This document shows, piece after piece, positions 1 through 5,399 of a stretch of DNA of 6,115 nucleotides. Where the stretch lies: assembly GCA_905371865.1 (NCBI GenBank), contig CAJPNA010000088.1:1-6115 (forward strand), given 5' to 3'. The stretch comes from an uncultured Carnobacterium sp. (GTDB lineage: Bacteria > Bacillota > Bacilli > Lactobacillales > Aerococcaceae). Both the position numbers and the translations under genes were made by a program. Each line of letters begins with the position of its first letter. The stretch's first letter is position 1. The notes under the pieces are model-generated. The model saw only the letters and a list, made by a program, of their open reading frames with translations, searched no databases and was not told the origin of the DNA.

Positions 1-126
1 GTAATATGGAAAGTGCGTCATTCGATTAAAGGTGATGGGCTTGAGACGAGTGAACAACTAGTGAAACAGTTGAAAGAAACAAAGTCCAATGACGATTTTA
101 TTCGTCGATTAAACTTACTAGGTTAA
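1..126 (+). CDS. 3' end of an unrecognised protein-coding gene
   Basis: This frame is open from the first base and ends at TAA (124-126), giving the last 41 residues of a protein that begins outside the window. The visible part starts VIWKVRHSIKGDG and ends DDFIRRLNLLG. It is hydrophilic, rich in Lys, Glu and Asp, probably helical, and has no membrane segment or cysteine motif. It is taken as coding because a strong intrinsic terminator follows its stop codon by three bases and because its codon use resembles the downstream genes. I do not recognise the family from this fragment and give no function. Confidence 0.7.
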   Translation, partial: VIWKVRHSIKGDGLETSEQLVKQLKETKSNDDFIRRLNLLG

Positions 127-129
127 TCT

Positions 130-167
130 AACATTCCCTAAGTTTTTTCTTAGGGGATGTTGTTTTT
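130..167 (+). terminator. Rho-independent terminator of the upstream gene
   Basis: A 13-base left arm (130-142, AACATTCCCTAAG) pairs with a 13-base right arm (149-161, CTTAGGGGATGTT) through 12 Watson-Crick pairs and one G-U pair, around a six-T loop. G162 and five Ts (163-167) follow. The position, three bases after the stop of the upstream gene and just before a promoter, fits an intrinsic terminator that isolates the next operon. Confidence 0.9.
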
Positions 168-181
168 ATGTCAAACGGAAT

Positions 182-210
182 TTTATTTAGAAAGCTCCTT
201 ATGGTAGAAT
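182..210 (+). promoter_or_regulatory. Probable SigA promoter with extended -10 for the ebsC operon
   Basis: The -10 element is TAGAAT at 205-210, one mismatch from TATAAT, preceded by TG at 202-203 with one intervening base, which makes an extended -10. The best -35 at a 17-base spacing is a poor TTTATT (182-187), consistent with dependence on the extended -10. It lies between the upstream terminator and the first gene of the operon, and no comparable site is seen in the gap-free junctions downstream. Confidence 0.65.
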
Positions 211-230
211 AAAAGAGGGAGTGATATCAC

Positions 231-734
231 GTGAAAAAGAAAAAAGTAATCAAAACAAATGCTGTAAGAATGGTAGAACAAGCCAAGATCCCCTATGTTA
301 TTCATGAGTATGATGTAGACACAGCTCATTTAGATGCGCTTCATGCTGCAGACGGAATGGGGATTCCTGTTGAAGAAGTGTATAAAACGATTGTGTTAAC
401 AGGGGATAGAACAGGGCATCTAGTTGCTTGTATTGCAGCTCATAAGGAATTAGATTTAAAACAGGTGGCAAAAATTTCAGGGAATAAGAAAGTTGAATTA
501 CTATCTCTAGATCAGCTCGAACCTCTTACAGGGTATGTGCGCGGAGGTTGCTCTCCAATCGGTATGAAAAAGAAATTTCCAACTTTTATTGAGGAGAGTG
601 CGATGCAAAATGAGACCATTCGTATCTCTGCTGGAAAGCGTGGTTTGCAAATGGAGTTGGCACCGAAAGACTTACAAAAAATGACGGAAGCAACCTTGTT
701 TAATAATGCTGGTCATGAGGAAATTGATGAGTGA
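231..734 (+). CDS. ebsC: Cys-tRNA(Pro) deacylase, YbaK/EbsC family
   Basis: A 167-residue protein of the YbaK/EbsC family. Family members act in the cytoplasm as trans-editing enzymes that hydrolyse Cys-tRNA(Pro), the product of cysteine mischarging by prolyl-tRNA synthetase. Visible family features are the Lys in VYKTIVLTGDR (residues 50-60), which I align from memory with the invariant lysine, the glycine-rich GYVRGGCSPIGMKKKFP stretch (101-117) and ISAGKRGLQMELAP (132-145). The length is normal for a full single-domain member. The start is GTG at 231, preceded six bases earlier by a strong purine-rich binding site (AGGGAGTGA, 216-224). It is the first gene of the operon, and its last eight bases overlap the start of the YunD gene. 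The symbol ebsC follows enterococcal usage; ybaK is the alternative name. The family is clear, but substrate specificity is inferred from it. Confidence 0.9.
   Translation: MKKKKVIKTNAVRMVEQAKIPYVIHEYDVDTAHLDALHAADGMGIPVEEVYKTIVLTGDRTGHLVACIAAHKELDLKQVAKISGNKKVELLSLDQLEPLTGYVRGGCSPIGMKKKFPTFIEESAMQNETIRISAGKRGLQMELAPKDLQKMTEATLFNNAGHEEIDE
717..722 (+). promoter_or_regulatory. Ribosome binding site fixing the YunD start at 727
   Basis: GAGGAA lies inside the end of ebsC, four bases before ATG at 727. Two upstream in-frame ATGs (706 and 715) would lengthen the protein by seven or four residues, but neither has a purine-rich site in front of it, and the metallophosphoesterase fold begins at once after the 727 start (SDLTILHVNDMHSN). 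Confidence 0.75.
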
Positions 735-2085
735 TTTAACAATTCTTCACGTGAATGATATGCACTCAAATTTTCATTCGTTAAAAACGCAAACGAATTT
801 TATGAGGGCTAGAAGGAAAGAACTTGAAGAATTAGGTCACACTGTTTGGGCAGTTGATTTAGGAGACTTGATTGATCGAGTTCATCCTCTAGTGGAAGCA
901 AAAAATGGGCAAATTGCGTCTACCCTTTTAAATCAACAAAAAATAGATTTTGTAACACTGGGAAATAATGAAGGGACTGCTTATACTCCAAAAGAACTAG
1001 AGGGAGCTTATAAGGAAAAGGATTTTAAAGTCATTATCTCTAATGTGAAGTGGCAATCTACAGGGGAAACACCGCCTTATGCAACTGAAATCCAATTCGA
1101 AAAAATTGAACAATGTAGCATTGCAATATTAGGGTTGACAGCCTCCTATCCAGAAAGTTACGAACCAAATGGATATTGGATTGAAGAACCTTTAAAAACG
1201 CTCGATAGATTAGTTCCTAGACTCGCTAGTGAGGGGCATCAAATTGTCCTTTTATCCCATTTGGGCATTGATTTGGATACCTTGATAGCCGAATCGTATC
1301 CAGAAATTCAAGTAATTCTTGGAGCACACACACATCATTTGTTTAAAGAAGGAAAAAGGGTGAACCAAACACTCTTAACAGGTGGGTTTAAATATGGTGC
1401 TTACATTGGAGAGCTACATTTAAAAACTGAGAAGGAAAAGCTCATTCCTTTAGAAGAAAGTATGATTGAAGTTGAAACGCTAAAAGAGGATTCTGCCACT
1501 GATGAAGGAAAAATCTACCTAAAAGAAGGAATCAAATTACTCAAAGAAAATATTGTTCTCCATCAGATTCCAGATTATTCAGTAAGAGACTTGGCACAAC
1601 TTTCCCTTGAAGCGATGATTAGGCAAACAGGAATTCCGATTGCGTTTACATATACTGGACTATTTGTACATGAGTTTAAGAAGGGGACATTAACGAAGTT
1701 TGATTTACATGACTGTATGCCTCATCCGATTCACTTAAATAAAAGTCAATTTTCTGTAAAAAATTTCAAACAATTACTTCGAGTTTTTGAAGAGCAACAA
1801 CCAGAATTACTAGAAAAAGCTATTCGCGGATATGGTTTTCGTGGTAAACTATTTGGAGAAATCTTATATACTGGATTTTCTAAAAAGGGTGAAGAAATTA
1901 TCGTCGATGGAAAAGTTTTAGGAGACGATGAAATCATTACATTTGTATGCCCAGACCATATGCGTTTTGTCCCTTTTTTTCCGATGATTGAAGAAAAAGG
2001 GGTCAACCAAATTTTATATCCAGATTTATTAAGAACGATTATTGAAAAAGAATTAATTTTTAAAGAAAGGAACTATCATGACTGA
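727..2085 (+). CDS. yunD: Cytoplasmic 5'-nucleotidase-like metallophosphoesterase, YunD type
   Basis: A 452-residue two-domain protein: an N-terminal calcineurin-like metallophosphoesterase domain (about 1-240) and a C-terminal 5'-nucleotidase-type domain (about 280-450) that normally shapes the substrate pocket. Visible metal-site motifs are NDMH (10-13), GDLIDR (46-51), GNNE (79-82), the His of LLSHLG (178) and GAHTHH (199-204). In classical 5'-nucleotidases the third motif is GNHE; here the His is Asn. There is no signal peptide or anchor, unlike secreted nucleotidases of this superfamily, so it should act in the cytoplasm on nucleotides or a related phosphoester; the substrate cannot be told from sequence. 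The start at 727 is chosen from its binding site and the immediate start of the fold. It overlaps ebsC and yutD by eight bases each (ATGAGTGA and ATGACTGA), suggesting coupled translation. Confidence 0.88.
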   Translation: MSDLTILHVNDMHSNFHSLKTQTNFMRARRKELEELGHTVWAVDLGDLIDRVHPLVEAKNGQIASTLLNQQKIDFVTLGNNEGTAYTPKELEGAYKEKDFKVIISNVKWQSTGETPPYATEIQFEKIEQCSIAILGLTASYPESYEPNGYWIEEPLKTLDRLVPRLASEGHQIVLLSHLGIDLDTLIAESYPEIQVILGAHTHHLFKEGKRVNQTLLTGGFKYGAYIGELHLKTEKEKLIPLEESMIEVETLKEDSATDEGKIYLKEGIKLLKENIVLHQIPDYSVRDLAQLSLEAMIRQTGIPIAFTYTGLFVHEFKKGTLTKFDLHDCMPHPIHLNKSQFSVKNFKQLLRVFEEQQPELLEKAIRGYGFRGKLFGEILYTGFSKKGEEIIVDGKVLGDDEIITFVCPDHMRFVPFFPMIEEKGVNQILYPDLLRTIIEKELIFKERNYHD

Positions 2086-2896
2086 GAAAACCGTAGAGAC
2101 GCTTTCAGATGAATTGAGTCAAGTTTTGCAAGAAATTGTGACGAATCCTGAAGAAGAACCAAAAAGAGCGGTGGTAGTGGACGAAAAGACGATTTTGGTC
2201 GATGAGGTACATTACCAAATCATTGAAGATTATAGAAACGGATTTAATATTGAAGCGTTCAATGAACGCTATAACGATATTTTTGAGCGTTATGACTATA
2301 TTGTAGGGGATTGGGGCCATGAAAAATTACGCTTAAAGGGCTTCTTTAAACATTCTCATAAATTAGCAACTCCAGATAGAGATATTGATTATTTACAAGA
2401 GTATATTTTGGAATATTGCAATTTTGGCTGTCAGTATTTTGTATTAGAAAGAGATCCTGAGGCAAAACACAAACCTGTTCTTGAGGAAGAAAAACCACAA
2501 CGACCAAGACGTGAGAGAAGTTCTCAAAGAAAACGCCAAAATAATCCAAGACGAGAGCATGTATTTAGTCCAGTAGATTTAGATGCTCCTGCGAGAAATC
2601 AACAAAATCGTAAGTTCAAAGAGAAATCTCAAAATCGTCAAAAGCGTCACAATAATGAAACAAATCCACGCAATAAAAAAGAACAAGATTTTAATTTGAA
2701 AGAATTTATTCCAAAAGAGACAATGAAGGAATATGGAGAAAAAACGTTTAAACCGAAAACGAAGAAATCAAATTCGCAACATTTCTCAATGAAAGAAGTT
2801 GAAAAATCTTCAAGTAGCAAGGTGAAGAAAAGTATTGTTAAAAATCCTCAGAAAAAAGGATTCCATATTAGAGAAAACCAACAAAGAGGGAAATAA
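2078..2896 (+). CDS. yutD: YutD family protein with a long basic C-terminal tail
   Basis: A 272-residue protein. Residues about 31-125 are the YutD (DUF1027) domain: it contains YRNGFNIEAFNERYNDIFERYDYIVGDWG in two overlapping stretches (52-80), an LRLKGFF segment (84-90) and RDIDYLQEYILEYCNFGCQYFVLE near 101-124, with Cys114 and Cys118 spaced CxxxC. Residues 1-30 are acidic. From about 126 to the end the chain is rich in Lys, Arg, Asn and Gln, has almost no hydrophobic core positions and is predicted by eye to be disordered, ending with FHIRENQQRGK. No biochemical function is established for YutD that I know of. The start at 2078 has an AAAGGA site (2066-2071 region), six bases upstream, and overlaps yunD by eight bases. 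The stop directly abuts the next ATG with no spacing. The protein has no signal peptide or membrane segment and should be cytoplasmic. Confidence 0.88.
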   Translation: MTEKTVETLSDELSQVLQEIVTNPEEEPKRAVVVDEKTILVDEVHYQIIEDYRNGFNIEAFNERYNDIFERYDYIVGDWGHEKLRLKGFFKHSHKLATPDRDIDYLQEYILEYCNFGCQYFVLERDPEAKHKPVLEEEKPQRPRRERSSQRKRQNNPRREHVFSPVDLDAPARNQQNRKFKEKSQNRQKRHNNETNPRNKKEQDFNLKEFIPKETMKEYGEKTFKPKTKKSNSQHFSMKEVEKSSSSKVKKSIVKNPQKKGFHIRENQQRGK

Positions 2897-3679
2897 ATGT
2901 ATAAAGCATATTTTATTGATTTAGACGGAACCATGTATAAGGGAAAGGAACGTATTCCTACAGCTGAAGCTTTTATTAAACGACTACAAGAAGCCAACAT
3001 CCCGTTTTTATTTGTAACAAATAATGCGACGAAAACTCCTGAACAAGTGGCCAAAAACTTGCGTGAAAATTATGGAACAAATATTGAAGCCTCAGAAGTC
3101 TATACAAGTGGTGTTGCTGCAGTAGATTATATAAAAGCACACTATTCTGTAGAACGCGTGATGGTGATTGGAGAAGATGCGATTAAGAATCAAGTCAAAT
3201 CAGCTGGCTTTACCCTGGATTCTGAAAATCCTGAATTAGTCCTACAATCCCTAGATCGCAGTGTTACCTATAAAGATTTAGAACAAGCGACTTTAGCCAT
3301 TAGAGGTGGAGCCACTTATATTGTTACAAATATCGATTCCAATTTACCAAGTGAAAAAGGCCCTGTTCCTGGTTCAGGAGCAATAACAGGATTCTTAAAA
3401 GTGGCGACTCAAGCGGAACCGATTGTTATTGGTAAACCTAGTAGTGTCATTATGGAATCTGCATTAGAGTATCTCAATGCGAAGTTCCCCGACTCACATT
3501 TCACAAAAGAAGATATTGCCATGGTCGGAGATAATTACCAAACAGATATTCAAGCAGGCATTCAATATGGACTTGATACAATTATGGTATTAACAGGATT
3601 TTCTACAAGAGAAACGTTGTTGAACGTAGAGGAACAACCAACCCATTTAGTAGAGGATTTGAGTAAATGGAACATTTAA
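2897..3679 (+). CDS. yutF: HAD-superfamily phosphatase, NagD/YutF type (TIGR01457-like)
   Basis: A 260-residue HAD hydrolase of subclass IIA, cytoplasmic. Motif I is FIDLDGTMYKG with nucleophile Asp8 and acid/base Asp10; motif II is FVTNNAT with Thr41 and Asn42-Asn43; the motif III lysine is Lys180 in IGKPSS; motif IV is MVGDNYQTDIQAG with Asp212 and Asp217. The cap domain sits between motifs II and III, with VTNIDSNLPSEKGPVPGSG (143-161) typical of the NagD group. All catalytic residues are present and the length is normal. Family members dephosphorylate small phosphometabolites; the physiological substrate is not evident. The start at 2897 directly follows the yutD stop and has AGAGGGA (2885-2891) five bases upstream. 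The gene ends 13 bases inside the next gene. The close link with YunD and YutD suggests a shared task such as nucleotide or phosphometabolite clean-up, which is inference. Confidence 0.9.
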   Translation: MYKAYFIDLDGTMYKGKERIPTAEAFIKRLQEANIPFLFVTNNATKTPEQVAKNLRENYGTNIEASEVYTSGVAAVDYIKAHYSVERVMVIGEDAIKNQVKSAGFTLDSENPELVLQSLDRSVTYKDLEQATLAIRGGATYIVTNIDSNLPSEKGPVPGSGAITGFLKVATQAEPIVIGKPSSVIMESALEYLNAKFPDSHFTKEDIAMVGDNYQTDIQAGIQYGLDTIMVLTGFSTRETLLNVEEQPTHLVEDLSKWNI

Positions 3680-4311
3680 TGAGACCTTATCGAGTTCAAA
3701 AATGGGGGATAGCTACTGCTCTATTTTTATTCTGCTTAAGTTTAGGAATTACCTTTGTGATCTTTTTCGAACCACTATACCATTGGTCCATTCAGTGGTT
3801 TGGAGTAGAAAAAATGAATGGATACAGTGCGGATGTTCTTAAAACAAATTATCATGAACTGATAGGATATTTGACGAATCCGTTGAATGATTCACTGGTG
3901 ATGAGTAATTTTACGAGTTCTCAGCAAGGATTATTTCATTTTTTTGAAGTAAAAAGGCTATTCTTTATTAATTTTGCGATATTCCTTTCTTCAGGTTTAG
4001 TCAGCTTTTTTGGAATTCGGTTCTTAAAACAAAGGCGTCTAACTTGGCTTTTGAGAAGGCCAATTCGATGGCTAGTTCTTGTTCCGATTTTCGTTTGTGT
4101 TGGTATTGCAAGTTTTTTTAATACATTGTTTATTAAATTTCATGAGCTCTTTTTTAACAATGATGCTTGGATTTTTGATCCCAAGAAAGATCCTATTATT
4201 TTAGCTTTGCCAGAAGAATTTTTTATGGTTTGCTTTATTGTGGTCTTTAGCATATTGCTACTCGGGTTATTGGGGACCAATTTATTGATTAAAAATTTAA
4301 AAGAAATCTAG
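3667..4311 (+). CDS. Four-helix integral membrane protein, DUF1461/TIGR01906 family
   Basis: A 214-residue membrane protein with four hydrophobic segments at about 14-34, 97-117, 134-154 and 185-207. The basic N-terminus, the very basic 119-135 loop (FLKQRRLTWLLRR) and the C-terminal KNLKEI place both ends and the middle loop inside by the positive-inside rule, leaving two external loops (35-96 and 155-184). These loops hold what I recall as the family-conserved motifs: NYHELIGYLTNP, FTSSQQGLFHFFEVKRLF and DPIILALPEEFF. Length and position after the NagD-type phosphatase match the family's usual setting in Lactobacillales. No function is known to me. The start at 3667 is chosen over an in-frame ATG at 3679 because AGAGGA (3652-3657) lies nine bases upstream; the alternative would give TAATG overlap and a protein four residues shorter. 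It is the last gene of the operon, followed by a terminator. Confidence 0.85.
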   Translation: MEHLMRPYRVQKWGIATALFLFCLSLGITFVIFFEPLYHWSIQWFGVEKMNGYSADVLKTNYHELIGYLTNPLNDSLVMSNFTSSQQGLFHFFEVKRLFFINFAIFLSSGLVSFFGIRFLKQRRLTWLLRRPIRWLVLVPIFVCVGIASFFNTLFIKFHELFFNNDAWIFDPKKDPIILALPEEFFMVCFIVVFSILLLGLLGTNLLIKNLKEI

Positions 4312-4322
4312 TCTTTTTATAC

Positions 4323-4361
4323 GAGAAGTGACCTTTTATCGAAGGTTGCTTCTCTTTTTTT
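4323..4361 (+). terminator. Rho-independent terminator of the ebsC-to-DUF1461 operon
   Basis: The left arm (4323-4335, GAGAAGTGACCTT) pairs with the right arm (4342-4354, AAGGTTGCTTCTC) over 13 positions including two G-U pairs. The loop is TTATCG, and seven Ts (4355-4361) follow. It begins 12 bases after the stop of the membrane protein gene, so it should end the five-gene transcript before the glycosyltransferase promoter. Confidence 0.92.
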
Positions 4362-4401
4362 ATAAAAATATTCATTTTTGGAAGCACTAAACATGAAAAA
4401 A

Positions 4402-4410
4402 TGATATGAT
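4402..4410 (+). promoter_or_regulatory. Probable extended -10 promoter for the glycosyltransferase operon
   Basis: TATGAT at 4405-4410 is one mismatch from TATAAT and is preceded by TG at 4402-4403 with one intervening base, an extended -10. No good -35 is found at 16-18 bases upstream; AAGCAC at 4382-4387 is the 17-base position. It follows the terminator of the previous operon and would give a short leader of roughly 30 bases before the start codon. Confidence 0.6.
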
Positions 4411-4428
4411 AAAGATAGCGAATTTTTT

Positions 4429-4440
4429 AAGGATTGGTGA
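4429..4440 (+). promoter_or_regulatory. Ambiguous ribosome binding region of the glycosyltransferase
   Basis: Two purine-rich sites are present: AAGGA (4429-4433) and GGTGA (4436-4440). GGTGA is eight bases from ATG at 4449, the start chosen here. AAGGA is 15 bases from that ATG but only seven from an out-of-frame ATG at 4441, which opens a three-codon ORF. In-frame TTG 4434 and GTG 4437 lie too close to AAGGA to be good starts. Confidence 0.5.
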
Positions 4441-4448
4441 ATGAATCA

Positions 4449-5399
4449 ATGAAATTATCGATTGTAATTCCATTTTATAACGAAGAGAATATGATTCAAA
4501 AAATGTATAATGCTTTAGTAAAAGAAATTAATCAAATCACACAAGCTGAATTTGAGTTAATTTTTATTAACGATGGGAGTAAAGATCGTACCTTTGAAAA
4601 GATGCTTGCTATTGCAGATGCAGATTCTCGCGTAAAATATATTAGTTTTAGTAGAAATTTTGGTAAAGAAGCTGGGACAATAGCGGGTCTTGAATATGCA
4701 ACCGGAGAAGCCGTGATTTTAATGGATGGAGACTTACAACATCCACCTACATTATTACCTAGGATGATTATGGCTTATCAAGAAGGATATGATGTTGTTA
4801 GCGCGAGACGTACTCGTACAGGAGAGAAACCGCATCGTACGTTTTTAGCAAAACATTTTTACAAATTAGCAAATAAAATGATGGACATTGAATTAATGGA
4901 TGGAGTATCAGAATTCCGTTTATTCAGTCGTAAAGCCGTTCGTGCCATTTTATCTTTACAAGAATATAATCGTTTTTCTAAAGGGATTTTTTCTTGGATT
5001 GGTTTCAAAGAAAAAGTAATTGAATATGAAAATCAAGTTCGTACGGTTGGAGAAACGAAGTACTCATTGAGGTTTTCGTTAAATTATGCCATTCAAGGGA
5101 TTTTATCTTTTAATGATAAACCATTGCGAATGTGTATTAACTTAGGGCTTTTCTGTTTAATGATTTCAGTCGCTTATGTATTATGGTCATTTGTACAGTA
5201 TTTTGTGGCCCCTGACACAATGGTTAGTGGATATTTCACAACTATTTTTTCAGTAGTTCTTTTTGGAGGGATTCAACTGATCTCTATTGGAGTGTTAGGC
5301 GAATACATTGGAAAAATTTATTATGAAGTTAAAAAACGCCCTCATTATCTTGTCGATCAAACCAACATGAAACAGAAAGGAGATCAAAATGACAACTAA
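4449..5399 (+). CDS. Polyprenyl-phosphate glycosyltransferase, GT2 family, CsbB/GtrB type
   Basis: A 316-residue protein. An N-terminal GT-A domain (1-225) shows LSIVIPFYNEEN (3-14), NDGSKD (41-46, nucleotide-sugar binding), SRNFGKEAG (68-76), the metal-binding MDGDLQHPP (92-100, Asp93 and Asp95), DGVSEFRLFSR (151-161) and RTVGETKYS (198-206). Two C-terminal membrane helices (about 227-249 and 263-285) anchor it in the membrane and end in a basic cytoplasmic tail. This is the architecture of enzymes such as CsbB and GtrB, which transfer a sugar from a nucleotide donor to undecaprenyl phosphate on the inner face. The sugar is not readable from sequence. The start at 4449 gives MKLSIVIPFYNEE, the usual beginning in this family; starts at 4434 (TTG) or 4437 (GTG) would add five or four residues. 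It overlaps the YfhO-type gene by 11 bases, which supports their joint action. Confidence 0.88.
   Translation: MKLSIVIPFYNEENMIQKMYNALVKEINQITQAEFELIFINDGSKDRTFEKMLAIADADSRVKYISFSRNFGKEAGTIAGLEYATGEAVILMDGDLQHPPTLLPRMIMAYQEGYDVVSARRTRTGEKPHRTFLAKHFYKLANKMMDIELMDGVSEFRLFSRKAVRAILSLQEYNRFSKGIFSWIGFKEKVIEYENQVRTVGETKYSLRFSLNYAIQGILSFNDKPLRMCINLGLFCLMISVAYVLWSFVQYFVAPDTMVSGYFTTIFSVVLFGGIQLISIGVLGEYIGKIYYEVKKRPHYLVDQTNMKQKGDQNDN

Noticed and set aside
194..221. CTCC (195-198) and GGGAG (217-221) as a sequestering hairpin for the ebsC binding site
   Set aside because: The CTCC lies upstream of the -10 element and would not be in the transcript.
706..726. Seven-residue N-terminal extension of YunD from ATG 706
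   Set aside because: There is no binding site before 706 or 715, while 727 has GAGGAA at good spacing and begins exactly at the conserved fold.
1746..2006. Antisense open frame of 86 codons within yunD
   Set aside because: It is a shadow of the strongly supported yunD coding frame, lacks a ribosome binding site and does not resemble a known protein.
2254..2291. Alternating inverted repeats AGCGTTC / GAACGCT / AGCGTT that could form mutually exclusive hairpins
   Set aside because: They fall inside the conserved YutD domain and follow from codons for EAFNERYND and FERY; there is no poly-U tract of terminator quality after them. The short stems are likely incidental.
2105..2549. Two antisense open frames (71 and 67 codons) opposite yutD
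   Set aside because: They lie opposite the conserved YutD domain and arise from its codon use; no promoter or binding site supports them.
2848..3054. Antisense open frame of 68 codons across the yutD/yutF junction
   Set aside because: It covers the binding site and motif I region of the HAD gene, and there is no sign of expression on the minus strand.
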